From assembly GCA_964651445.1 (NCBI GenBank), contig CAZYYW010000012.1:1-33747 (forward strand): a DNA stretch of 33,747 bases. Reading direction: 5' to 3'. Source of the DNA: GCA-2746365 sp964651445 (GTDB taxonomy: Bacteria > Pseudomonadota > Gammaproteobacteria > SZUA-229). Positions 17,556 through 24,631 of the stretch are shown here, one piece after another. The position numbers and the translations under genes are program-made. A model generated the notes under the pieces. It worked only from the letters and a program-made list of their open reading frames with translations, ran no database searches and was not told the DNA's origin. Within the stretch, counting starts at the first letter, position 1. Each line of letters starts with the position of its first letter.

Positions 17556-17780
17556 ATGTCAACGAATCAGTTTGCTGCCAGTAATTTTTGCTCATCATCT
17601 CCATATGTGTTTTTTACAGGTAGTGCATGGGCTTATGCATTGCTCGGAACAGATCGGAACCTTCGTCTTGCAAATGACAAGGCGCAGGACGTAACAATCA
17701 AAAAGCTGACGCGGCGCAACCCTACGATGTCAGCCAAGTTCGAGCAGCTAGATAATCAAGAACCCTCCAAAAATTCCTGA
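17556..17780 (+). CDS. doubtful small ORF in the gap before rsgA
   Basis: This is a 74-residue frame with no recognised domain. Its 3' end overlaps the last 25 bases of rsgA on the opposite strand, and no good ribosome binding site precedes it. The second half (from about 17640) is markedly richer in G and C than the first, as if two kinds of DNA were joined. The opposite strand is also open through much of this piece. It may be a fragment of an unrelated inserted or repeated sequence rather than a gene. The space 17534-17755 shows no other convincing feature and no clear terminator. Confidence 0.15.
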   Translation: MSTNQFAASNFCSSSPYVFFTGSAWAYALLGTDRNLRLANDKAQDVTIKKLTRRNPTMSAKFEQLDNQEPSKNS

Positions 17781-18766
17781 ACAAGACGCAGATAGTTATT
17801 GAGCCGCTGATTGTTTAACTTCCCATCAGCAACCGCCTGTTTCACGGCGCACTCTGGTTCATTGTGATGACTGCAATTGGTGAATTTGCATAAGCCATTA
17901 AATTTTCTTACATCGATAAAACCATGCGTAATTTCATCGATATTTTTATTGCTTGGAGTGAAGTCGCGAACCCCAGGTGAATCAATAATAATGCCATTCT
18001 CTTTTAGATGATAAAGCGCGGACACGGTTGTTGTGTGTTTACCTTCGCCGGTTGTCTTAGAGGTCTCGCCGATTTTTATTTCTTCCTTTGGCAAAATGGC
18101 TTTCACGATAGAAGATTTTCCTACCCCAGATAAACCTACCAGTATGCTGGTGGTGTTGCTCAGCGTATCTGAAATTTCATCCATGCCAATGTTCTGTTTA
18201 ATACTGGCTTTTATTACACGGTAACCGATGCCTTGGTATAAGGCCGTTAAATCCTCGACGATTGTTTTTGTTCCAGCATCCATAATGTCGATTTTATTGA
18301 TGATGATTGTGGCTTTGGCGGGTAAGTTTTCCGCAGCAGTGAGGTAGCGGTCAATCAAGTAAGGGTTTGGTTTTGGTTTAAGGGAAGTCACCACAACCAG
18401 TTGCCCGATATTGGCAGCGACTGGTTTGATGGCACCGGCAAAACCTGTTTTTACCAGCAGGTTGCTTCTTTCTTTTATCGCGACAATAACATTTTGTGCG
18501 TCACCGGTCGCGCTGTGTGCCTGTTCTACCAGAACATAATCGCCGCAAGCGATGTCGCCAAGGTTCTGCCGTATCTTGCATTTGATTCTTTCATTGTTTT
18601 CAGTTTCAGCAAATAATTGGCGACCATGGTGACTGATGACGCGAGCTGTTTGTGTGCTGGTTTCATCTGTTTGCAGTGCATCGCGTTGCTGGTTGTTTTT
18701 TATTTTGCTGTTTTGCTGAGAGGCAATACGGCGCTGCTGTTGTTTGGATAGTTTACGTTTTGCCAT
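17756..18766 (-). CDS. rsgA: ribosome small subunit-dependent GTPase A
   Basis: RsgA (YjeQ) is a circularly permuted GTPase that checks and matures the 30S ribosomal subunit. It has 336 residues, normal for the family. A basic N-terminal tail and an OB-fold (~35-105) precede the GTPase motifs in permuted order: NKID, then GLSGVGKSS (P-loop), GKHTTT, and DSPGVR. The C-terminal zinc-binding region carries CKFTNCSHHNEPEC. It is the last gene of a compact minus-strand group, starting 12 bases after the carbinolamine dehydratase gene. In E. coli rsgA lies directly divergent from orn. Here three genes separate the pair. Confidence 0.97.
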   Translation of the reverse strand: MAKRKLSKQQQRRIASQQNSKIKNNQQRDALQTDETSTQTARVISHHGRQLFAETENNERIKCKIRQNLGDIACGDYVLVEQAHSATGDAQNVIVAIKERSNLLVKTGFAGAIKPVAANIGQLVVVTSLKPKPNPYLIDRYLTAAENLPAKATIIINKIDIMDAGTKTIVEDLTALYQGIGYRVIKASIKQNIGMDEISDTLSNTTSILVGLSGVGKSSIVKAILPKEEIKIGETSKTTGEGKHTTTVSALYHLKENGIIIDSPGVRDFTPSNKNIDEITHGFIDVRKFNGLCKFTNCSHHNEPECAVKQAVADGKLNNQRLNNYLRLVQEFLEGS

Positions 18767-18778
18767 CTTTAAACGAGC

Positions 18779-19123
18779 TTATAGCGTTTGGGCAAGATTA
18801 ATTTTTGCGGCGCAGATAAAATCGTTGATTGATAGACCGTTAACACTGTGTGTGCTGTAGCTAACATGGCAGGCATTATAACTGACTTGCAGATCGGGGT
18901 GATGGTCTTGTTGATGTGCGATTTGTGCGATAACGTTTACGAATGCCATCGTCTGATAGTAGTTTTTAAACGTGTAGCGGCAGGTAATGGTTTGGCTTTC
19001 AATATTTAATTGCCAAGCTGAATCCAGTAGGGGCATAAAATCTGCACACTCTTGTTGTGTTAGTAATCTCAATTCGACCGACGGGTCGCCACATTGTTGT
19101 TGGTGCAGTGGAGTCGCGGTCAT
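18779..19123 (-). CDS. phhB: pterin-4a-carbinolamine dehydratase
   Basis: This is a 114-residue protein of the PCD/DCoH family, which dehydrates 4a-hydroxytetrahydrobiopterin to recycle the pterin cofactor of aromatic amino acid hydroxylases. The family signature is clear: HQQDHHPDLQVSYN, followed by STHSVNGLSINDF and an ending in AAKIN. The frame is open further upstream into the cytochrome gene, but the ATG at 19123 gives the normal family length and avoids the overlap. It sits 19 bases after the cytochrome c gene and 12 before rsgA, so it is probably co-transcribed. No phenylalanine hydroxylase gene is in the window, so the pterin pathway it serves here is not evident. Confidence 0.92.
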   Translation of the reverse strand: MTATPLHQQQCGDPSVELRLLTQQECADFMPLLDSAWQLNIESQTITCRYTFKNYYQTMAFVNVIAQIAHQQDHHPDLQVSYNACHVSYSTHSVNGLSINDFICAAKINLAQTL

Positions 19124-19142
19124 AGTGGAAGCCGTTTCACGT

Positions 19143-19469
19143 TTAAAAGCGGTAATATTTTTTGTTGAGGAACTGCACAACTGCATCAGTATCTTCATCA
19201 AACCAAGGCACATCAAGATTGTCTCTACAGCGAGTGACCTGTTTGCTTAAGGCATCGATTGTTTTAACAAAGCGATCGTCCCGCGTGTAAACAGAGTTTG
19301 TATGACACTTCAAACAATGGCTTTCATGTGCCTGTTTGCCGTGCACCATTGGGTCATCAATTTCACCATCACTTGCGCTAGCGTAACTGATATTAGCAAT
19401 CGCCAATAGTGCAAATAATGCGATATTCAGCATGTTTTTTCCTGCGTTTTTTATATCATTGATTTTCAT
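19143..19469 (-). CDS. small periplasmic monoheme cytochrome c
   Basis: This is a 108-residue protein with a signal peptide ending near SYASA (residue ~32). One heme-attachment motif, CLKCH, has Cys52, Cys55 and His56. GAGGT lies just upstream of the ATG. The mature part is only ~75 residues. Its sole methionine (Met41) is before the heme motif, so the usual C-terminal axial Met of class I cytochromes is missing. His43, His48 and His51 are possible distal ligands. A further Cys81 is present in VTRCRDN. The C terminus (WFDEDTDAVVQFLNKKYYRF) is compact and acidic/aromatic. It lies between the M48 protease and carbinolamine dehydratase genes on one strand. Its electron-transfer partner is unknown. 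Confidence 0.88.
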   Translation of the reverse strand: MKINDIKNAGKNMLNIALFALLAIANISYASASDGEIDDPMVHGKQAHESHCLKCHTNSVYTRDDRFVKTIDALSKQVTRCRDNLDVPWFDEDTDAVVQFLNKKYYRF

Positions 19470-19493
19470 AATTACCTCACTAAGTTTTATAGT

Positions 19494-20753
19494 TTACAGC
19501 GTTTGTGCATGTGCGTTAAGTTGTGCTATTCGTACCGGCGCGGGTGGATGAGAGTCGTAAAATGCTGAATACAGTGGGTCCGGTGTTAGCGTGCTGGCAT
19601 TTTCTCGGTACAGGCCAACCAACGCATGAATTAGATATTTAGCCTCTGTTTGTTCAGCGGCAAAAGCGTCGGCTTCAAATTCATTTTTACGGGAGAAGAT
19701 ACTAAACAGCGGCTGAAACACAAAGGTGAATACTGGCAGCACCATGGTAAATAGTAATAGCGCCATATAAGTTGAAGCTTGCTCGACACCTAATGCGCTG
19801 TAAAACCACGGTGCTTTCATCAGCCAAGCAAGTACCGCTAATGCTAGTAGGGTGGTGGCGAAAGAAATGGCAATGCCTTTGATGATGTGTTTTTTCTTGA
19901 AGTGTCCTAGTTCATGTGCCAGTACCGCTTCGAGTTCGTCATCGCTGAGCATTTTTAGCAATGTGTCAAAAAACACGATGCGTTTGTTACGGCCAAAACC
20001 AGAAAAATAAGCGTTACCATGCGACGAACGTTTTGAACCATCGATGACAAAAATACCATCGCTGCTAAAACCACAGCGTTTTAATAACTGGGTGATACGG
20101 TTGAGTGTTTCACCTTCTTCCAAGGGTTCAAATTTATTAAAAATGGGCGCGATCCATGTTGGGTAAACCCACATCATGAATATGCTGAAACCACTGATGA
20201 CTATCCAGGTATAAATCCACCACATATCTCCCGTCTGCTGCATAAGCCACAAGATAACAAACAACAGTGGTACACCGATAGCCAAACCCAATAAACTGCC
20301 TTTAAGCATGTCAACGATAAACGTTTTAGGGGTGGTGCGATTAAAGCCAAATTTTTCTTCAATAACAAAAGTGCTGTATAGCGAAAACGGCAGGTCGAGT
20401 AAGCTGGATATAAAACTGAAGATGAGTATTACCGCGATGCCGGTGATGATCGGGCTTAAATCCATCGCCAGAATTGTTTGATCCAGCCATTGTAGACCAC
20501 CGCCAAGTGTCCAGATAAGCAATAAGGCTACTTCGTACAATAAAGGCAGGCGACCAAAGCGAACTTTTGCAGTGGTGTAATCGGCGGCTTTTTGATGGTC
20601 TTGCAGTGAGATTTTATCGGCAAATGAAGCAGGCACAGTAGGACGATGCTTTTCCACATGGTTTATCTGTCGCTGTGACAAATACAGCCGCATTAATGTT
20701 GATACCAGCAACATGGCGAGAAATAAAAGGGTGAAACTGTGTAATGAATCCAT
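19494..20753 (-). CDS. M48 (Ste24-like) integral membrane zinc metalloprotease
   Basis: This is a 419-residue membrane protein of the M48A type, related to CAAX prenyl protease 1 (Ste24). Several hydrophobic segments flank the zinc site AHELGHFKKKH (HExxH, residues ~278-282). A third ligand is probably the Glu in RKNEFEADAFA further downstream. The conserved N-terminal region with FVIEEKFGFNRTTPKTF is present, as is a C-terminal SHPPAPVRI motif near the end. Bacterial members are thought to take part in membrane-protein quality control; prenylated substrates are not expected. AAAGAG about 6 bases before the ATG can act as ribosome binding site. It is the first gene of the four-gene minus-strand group and is divergent from orn. 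Confidence 0.93.
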   Translation of the reverse strand: MDSLHSFTLLFLAMLLVSTLMRLYLSQRQINHVEKHRPTVPASFADKISLQDHQKAADYTTAKVRFGRLPLLYEVALLLIWTLGGGLQWLDQTILAMDLSPIITGIAVILIFSFISSLLDLPFSLYSTFVIEEKFGFNRTTPKTFIVDMLKGSLLGLAIGVPLLFVILWLMQQTGDMWWIYTWIVISGFSIFMMWVYPTWIAPIFNKFEPLEEGETLNRITQLLKRCGFSSDGIFVIDGSKRSSHGNAYFSGFGRNKRIVFFDTLLKMLSDDELEAVLAHELGHFKKKHIIKGIAISFATTLLALAVLAWLMKAPWFYSALGVEQASTYMALLLFTMVLPVFTFVFQPLFSIFSRKNEFEADAFAAEQTEAKYLIHALVGLYRENASTLTPDPLYSAFYDSHPPAPVRIAQLNAHAQTL

Positions 20754-20825
20754 TAAAAACTCTTTCGGTTATCGAATATTTAGGGCAAGCTATCTGCTAG
20801 ACTGCACAATATAATATGCAAATAT

Positions 20826-20840
20826 AACACTGATAGTGTT
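20826..20840. promoter_or_regulatory. perfect inverted repeat in the orn/M48 divergent promoter region
   Basis: AACACT-GAT-AGTGTT is a perfect 6-3-6 inverted repeat in the 134-base space between two divergent genes. TATAAT on the plus strand lies just before it (20810-20815) and could be the orn -10, though no good -35 is seen. The repeat may be an operator controlling one or both directions. Its binding protein is unknown. Confidence 0.35.
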
Positions 20841-20887
20841 CTAAAAAAACTGCTTTAAACGAATGTCTTTTAGGATAATAAAATACT

Positions 20888-21436
20888 ATGGCTAAAATGA
20901 GTGACGAAAATCTTATCTGGATCGATCTTGAAATGACGGGACTGGACCCTAATTCAGATCTCATTATTGAAATTGCCACCATCATTACCGATAAAAATTT
21001 GAATATTCTGGATGAAGGCCCCTCGATAGTGGTACATCAAGCGAATGAGGCGATGGACGGTATGGACGAGTGGTGTACTAATCAGCACGGTAAATCGGGT
21101 TTAACCGAACGTGTGCGAAACAGCGCGATTTCAGAAGAAACCGCGGAAAATCTCACTATCGCATTTTTGAAGCAATATGTGCCCGGTCACAAGTCACCGA
21201 TGTGTGGCAACAGCATTTGTCAGGATCGACGTTTTCTGGCGCGATATATGCCACAGTTGGAAGACTACTTTCATTATCGTAATCTTGACGTTAGCACGCT
21301 GAAAGAACTGACCAACCGCTGGGCACCGGAAAAGAAAATGGTGTACAGCAAAGAATCCAGTCACTTGGCGATGCAAGATATAAAAGATTCTATTGATGAG
21401 CTTAAACATTACCGTGAGCACATACTCACGATATAA
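20888..21436 (+). CDS. orn: oligoribonuclease
   Basis: Orn is a 3'-to-5' exoribonuclease of the DEDDh family that degrades oligoribonucleotides of 2-5 residues, including pGpG. It has 182 residues, the usual length. Catalytic residues are visible: D and E in WIDLEMTG (residues 13 and 15), D in RNLDVSTLKEL, and H and D in SSHLAMQDIKDS. ATG 20888 is favoured over ATG 20897 because AGGA at 20872-20875 is closer to it. A repeat-rich, gene-free stretch begins five bases after its stop and may act in transcript termination. Confidence 0.97.
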   Translation: MAKMSDENLIWIDLEMTGLDPNSDLIIEIATIITDKNLNILDEGPSIVVHQANEAMDGMDEWCTNQHGKSGLTERVRNSAISEETAENLTIAFLKQYVPGHKSPMCGNSICQDRRFLARYMPQLEDYFHYRNLDVSTLKELTNRWAPEKKMVYSKESSHLAMQDIKDSIDELKHYREHILTI

Positions 21437-21440
21437 CCGT

Positions 21441-21656
21441 TGGGTCTATGTCATTTTAAGTGGGCAATACATCTACTTTTTATAGACACAGAGACCACAG
21501 AGCACACAGAGTTATCGTTTATAAGGTTTAATAGATTCACCAATTTTGATGCTATTGAGGTTTATCAGCAACCCTGTAGTAGTGGTGTTAACTTTAAACA
21601 CGCTCTGTGGTCTCTGTGTCTATATCTTTATGCCCACTCGTTATGGCATAGACCCA
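21441..21656. repeat. 216-bp inverted-repeat unit, MITE-like
   Basis: The two ends are inverted copies. TGGGTCTATG at 21441-21450 faces CATAGACCCA at 21647-21656. TGGGCA at 21461-21466 faces TGCCCA at 21631-21636. A 23-base block at 21481-21503 (TATAGACACAGAGACC...) is the exact reverse complement of 21602-21624. The core between the arms holds the C-terminal remnant of a GxxExxY gene. This is the form of a small non-autonomous mobile or repeat-associated unit. No target duplication was identified. Confidence 0.75.
21512..21601 (-). pseudogene. GxxExxY family protein, C-terminal remnant
   Basis: Read on the minus strand this 30-codon stretch gives VFKVNTTTTGLLINLNSIKI followed by GESIKPYKR and a stop. 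It closely resembles the end of GxxExxY proteins, where GLLINFN is followed by a basic, hydrophobic tail. It has no start of its own, the central PDDEXK-like part of the family is missing, and it begins against a repeat copy. The matching N-terminal piece lies about 75 bases upstream on the same strand, beyond that repeat. Confidence 0.65.
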
Positions 21657-21674
21657 CAATAAAGGGTACATTCT

Positions 21675-21800
21675 TTACCTAAGTTTATAAGCTAAACATT
21701 TTTCGTAGGTGTTTTCTAATAATCCAGCACCTAAATGACGATGTACTTCAATGACACAACCTATCACTGTTTCTGAAAGCTCCTTACTACAATTTTTCAT
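21675..21800 (-). pseudogene. GxxExxY family protein, N-terminal remnant
   Basis: On the minus strand an ATG at 21800 opens a 41-residue frame containing TVIGCVIEVHRHLGAGLLEN and then TYEKCLAYKLR before a TAA. The motif GAGLLENTY is the G-x-x-x-x-E-x-x-Y region that names the family, and the spacing to IGCVIEVH is typical. Full-length members are about 120-130 residues, so two thirds are missing. The frame stops where a repeat copy begins, and the family's C terminus reappears beyond it. GxxExxY proteins are related to PDDEXK nucleases and have no settled function. Confidence 0.75.
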
Positions 21801-21802
21801 TG

Positions 21803-21865
21803 CTCTGTGCTCTCTGTGGTCTCTGTGTCTATATCTTTATGCCCACTCGTTATGCGCATAGACCC
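21803..21865. repeat. second direct copy of the CTCTGTGG repeat arm
   Basis: This stretch repeats 21604-21655 almost base for base. The block running from CTCTGTGGTCTCTGTGTC through TTTATGCCCACTCGTTATG is identical, then one base is inserted (GCGCATAGACCC against GGCATAGACCC). It also carries an extra CTCTGTG unit at its start. It flanks the N-terminal GxxExxY remnant. Together with the inverted unit it accounts for most of the 491-base gene-free space between orn and the sulfurtransferase. Confidence 0.8.
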
Positions 21866-21927
21866 TAATCGTTTATAGTTTCAAGCGGTTGCCATTATAG
21901 AGCAGTTTTTTTTAAGATAATTGCCAA

Positions 21928-22743
21928 CTATAGTTCCACCGGTGTATCCGCATGGTTGCCCCACTCAGACCACGACCCGGGATACCCCAGTACGTTTTGA
22001 TAACCCAAAGATTTTAAGACCAGCCACGAATAGGCTGAGCGGTGATGTGACTGACAATAACACACCACTTCTTTGTCTTTGGTGATGCCTAGATCGTCTA
22101 GACGTTGCTGAATTTCTTCAGCCGGTAGACGCCGTAAGTTGTTACTCAGGTTCATCATGTCCGTCCATTCATATAAAACTGCGCCCGGAATGTGTCCTGC
22201 TTTATTGGCATAGTTCTTCTCGCCGTTGTATTCGGCGACAGAACGAGTGTCGAGAATCACTACTTTTTCATCGTCCAGATGTGTCTGAATGAAAGCACGA
22301 GTCGCCGTGTGATGATGCGTTTTACTTAAGCTATAAGCGCTGTTTTCTACTTTGTCAGGGGTGTTGCTGTCTAGTGGATGACCTTCATTGGCCCAGCTAT
22401 GCAAGCCGCCGTTGAGCACTACTGCGGTTTCATGGCCGAAGACATGTAAGGTCCAGACAAAGCGTGCCGCGCAGCCGCCACCTTCATCATCATATGCCAC
22501 GATGAGTGATTTTTTATTGACGCCCAGACTGGACAATAGTGCAGAAAAATAGTCATCGTCCGGCAGCAGTCCCATCACGGGCTTGTCGATTTTGACGATG
22601 TCGCCATAATTGACAAAATGTGCATTGGGAATATGTGCCTGTGCATACTGTTTCGCTTTGCATAAATCAACAATGACTATATTTTCATGGCTGCGTAATG
22701 TTTCGAGCTCATCTGGTTCAATCAGGTAACGGGTTTGTGACAT
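21928..22743 (-). CDS. tandem-rhodanese sulfurtransferase
   Basis: This is a 271-residue protein with two rhodanese domains (about 5-125 and 145-270). The second carries the catalytic loop CQSHHRSAY with Cys230, which would form the persulfide. The first has the inactive-domain landmarks DDEGGGCAARFVW and LNGGLHSW. Family members transfer sulfane sulfur from thiosulfate or 3-mercaptopyruvate to a thiol acceptor. The loop CQSHHR differs from the CG(S/A)GVT loop of mercaptopyruvate enzymes, so the physiological donor is left open. It follows nadB after 31 bases on the same strand and is probably in its operon. There is no obvious signal peptide, so it is probably cytoplasmic. Confidence 0.92.
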   Translation of the reverse strand: MSQTRYLIEPDELETLRSHENIVIVDLCKAKQYAQAHIPNAHFVNYGDIVKIDKPVMGLLPDDDYFSALLSSLGVNKKSLIVAYDDEGGGCAARFVWTLHVFGHETAVVLNGGLHSWANEGHPLDSNTPDKVENSAYSLSKTHHHTATRAFIQTHLDDEKVVILDTRSVAEYNGEKNYANKAGHIPGAVLYEWTDMMNLSNNLRRLPAEEIQQRLDDLGITKDKEVVCYCQSHHRSAYSWLVLKSLGYQNVLGYPGSWSEWGNHADTPVEL

Positions 22744-22774
22744 AGAATTTACTTTCAGGTGGTAGATGTTTGGG

Positions 22775-24418
22775 TTATTTAATAATTTTAATTTTTTCTT
22801 TTACCGATTTTTGATGCGGCTTTAATACGGTATTTTTTGCGGGCGAAGATGTATTGGCTGCCGGATAGTCCAGTGAAAAATGCAGGCCTCGACTTTCTTT
22901 TCGTTTCATCGCGCTGCGAATAATTAGCTCGGCAACCAGCGTTAAATTTCGCAGTTCGATGAGGTCATTGCTGATGCGGAAGTTAGTGTAATAGTCGTCG
23001 ATTTCCTGCTGCAATAAACTGGCACGGTGCATGGCACGTTCCAAGCGTTTATTGGTGCGCACAATACCGACATAATCCCACATAAATCGGCGTAGTTCGT
23101 CCCAGTTATGTGAGATGACAACATCTTCATCTGAGTCGGTGACGCGGCTTTCATCCCAGTTTGAAATGTTGAACTCATTATATGGCATTTCGATTTTAGA
23201 ACGAATATCGTTTGCCGCCGATTGGGCAAACACTAGGCACTCAAGCAAAGAATTACTTGCCATCCGGTTGGATCCGTGCAAACCGGTATGTGCGGTTTCA
23301 CCAATGGCGTACAGGTGGTTTATATCAGTGCGCCCCTTTAGGTCTGTGTTCACTCCGCCACAGGTATAATGTGCCGCTGGTACTATCGGTATCGGTTCTT
23401 TGGTTATGTCGATGCCGTATTTTTGGCAGCGATGGTGAATGGTAGGGAAGTGCGAGGCAATAAACGCAGGCGAACGATGACTTATATCGAGGTATAGACA
23501 AGCAGCACCCAGGCGTTTCATTTCGTGGTCGATAGCACGGGCAACGATGTCACGTGGTGCCAGTTCGCCGCGGTCATCAAATTTGTGCATAAACTGCTTA
23601 CCATCGGGCAATAATAGTCTGCCGCCTTCGCCTCGTACAGCTTCGCTGATGAGAAAAGACTTTGCCTCAGGGTGGTACAGGCAGGTCGGGTGAAACTGAT
23701 TGAATTCCATATTACTGACGCTGCAACCCGCGCGCCACGCCATCGCGATGCCGTCTCCGGTAGAGCCGTCGGGGTTGCTGGTATAGAGATACACCTTGCT
23801 GGCACCGCCGGTGGCTAACACCACAAAACGTGCCTGAAAAGTTTCGACGTGATTAGTCTTTTTATTTAATATATAAGCGCCGATGCAGGTGTTGTCTGTA
23901 TTGTTGTGCCCCTGCTTTTCGGTGGTGATTAAATCAACGGCGATGTGATGTTCAAAAAATGTAATATTGGGATGGTGTAGGGCGTGGTTTTCCAGCGTGT
24001 CGCTCATGGCTTTGCCGGTAGCGTCGGCTGCATGTACTACACGGCGGTGAGAGTGACCGCCTTCGCGCGTCAAATGCAGTTCTCGTTTACCCGATTTAAA
24101 AATATCGTGACTAAACGGAACACCCAGTTCCTGCAACCAGCGAATATTTTCCGGGCCATGTCGCACAGTGAATTTAATGGTTTCTATGTCCGACAGGTTG
24201 CCACCCACTTTGAGTGTATCGTCAACATGCGCCTGAAAGGAATCTTGCTCGCTTAAAACGGCTGACATACCTCCCTGTGCAAAATAAGTACTGCCATCTT
24301 TGCTAGGGCCTTTACTGATGATTGCCACGCTACAATGGTCTGCAATACGCAGTGCCAAGCTTAAACCCGCTGCGCCACCGCCTATAATCAAAATGTCGTG
24401 ATTGTGGTTAGTTGGCAT
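22775..24418 (-). CDS. nadB: L-aspartate oxidase
   Basis: NadB is the FAD-dependent enzyme that oxidises L-aspartate to iminoaspartate, the first step of de novo NAD synthesis; NadA uses the product. It has 547 residues. The FAD-binding motif IIGGGAAGLSLALRIAD is at the N terminus. The substrate region includes REGGHSHRRVVHA, HPTCLYHP and EAVRGEGGRLL. GETAHTGLHGSNRMASNSLLEC is the conserved C-terminal flavin motif that also sets it close to succinate dehydrogenase flavoproteins. A helical C-terminal domain follows. Its position divergent from rpoE is conserved in Gammaproteobacteria. The last ~25 residues are lysine-rich and poorly conserved. Confidence 0.97.
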   Translation of the reverse strand: MPTNHNHDILIIGGGAAGLSLALRIADHCSVAIISKGPSKDGSTYFAQGGMSAVLSEQDSFQAHVDDTLKVGGNLSDIETIKFTVRHGPENIRWLQELGVPFSHDIFKSGKRELHLTREGGHSHRRVVHAADATGKAMSDTLENHALHHPNITFFEHHIAVDLITTEKQGHNNTDNTCIGAYILNKKTNHVETFQARFVVLATGGASKVYLYTSNPDGSTGDGIAMAWRAGCSVSNMEFNQFHPTCLYHPEAKSFLISEAVRGEGGRLLLPDGKQFMHKFDDRGELAPRDIVARAIDHEMKRLGAACLYLDISHRSPAFIASHFPTIHHRCQKYGIDITKEPIPIVPAAHYTCGGVNTDLKGRTDINHLYAIGETAHTGLHGSNRMASNSLLECLVFAQSAANDIRSKIEMPYNEFNISNWDESRVTDSDEDVVISHNWDELRRFMWDYVGIVRTNKRLERAMHRASLLQQEIDDYYTNFRISNDLIELRNLTLVAELIIRSAMKRKESRGLHFSLDYPAANTSSPAKNTVLKPHQKSVKEKIKIIK

Positions 24419-24493
24419 GATTGTCAGGCTCGGTATTAATTCGCTTTGGCTTTAGGTAAACTTGGACATCCGAGTCTATAGCGGCTCGTTCTT

Positions 24494-24507
24494 AATTATA
24501 CATAATT
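24494..24507. promoter_or_regulatory. candidate nadB promoter -10 within an inverted repeat
   Basis: AATTAT-AC-ATAATT is a perfect 6-2-6 inverted repeat. On the minus strand it contains TATAAT (24500-24495), a consensus -10 lying 77 bases before the nadB ATG. The -35 at the matching distance is weak. The repeat overlaps the -10 and could be a repressor site. AT-rich palindromes also occur by chance. Confidence 0.33.
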
Positions 24508-24563
24508 CAAAAGCTTAAGGTAACACTGGCAAAAATTGTCAGAATAGGTATTAAATACTCATG

Positions 24564-24591
24564 GGAACTATAATGGAATTAAACAGTCACA
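24564..24591 (+). promoter_or_regulatory. sigma-E-type promoter of rpoE
   Basis: GGAACTA at 24564-24570 and GTCACA at 24586-24591 are separated by 15 bases. This closely fits the sigma-E consensus GGAACTT-N15-GTCnnA. It lies about 40 bases before the rpoE start, giving a short leader. Autoregulation of rpoE by its own product is well established in E. coli and related bacteria. Confidence 0.72.
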
Positions 24592-24631
24592 GTTTGCAGG
24601 GTGATATTTCGCTCAGAGATATGGAACGACG

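Noticed and set aside
19124..19216. Upstream extension of the carbinolamine dehydratase frame
   Set aside because: The added 31 residues lie inside the cytochrome c gene and are not part of the dehydratase family.
21440..21682. 80-residue plus-strand frame after orn
   Set aside because: It runs through the inverted repeat arms and opposite the GxxExxY remnant. No start signal or family match is visible.
21441..21866. CRISPR array in the repeat-rich stretch after orn
   Set aside because: There are only three arms, one inverted, with unequal spacing and a gene remnant between them. No short regular direct repeats with unique spacers and no cas genes are present.
23115..23445. Plus-strand frames opposite nadB
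   Set aside because: They are shadows of a well-supported enzyme gene with no start signals or recognisable products.
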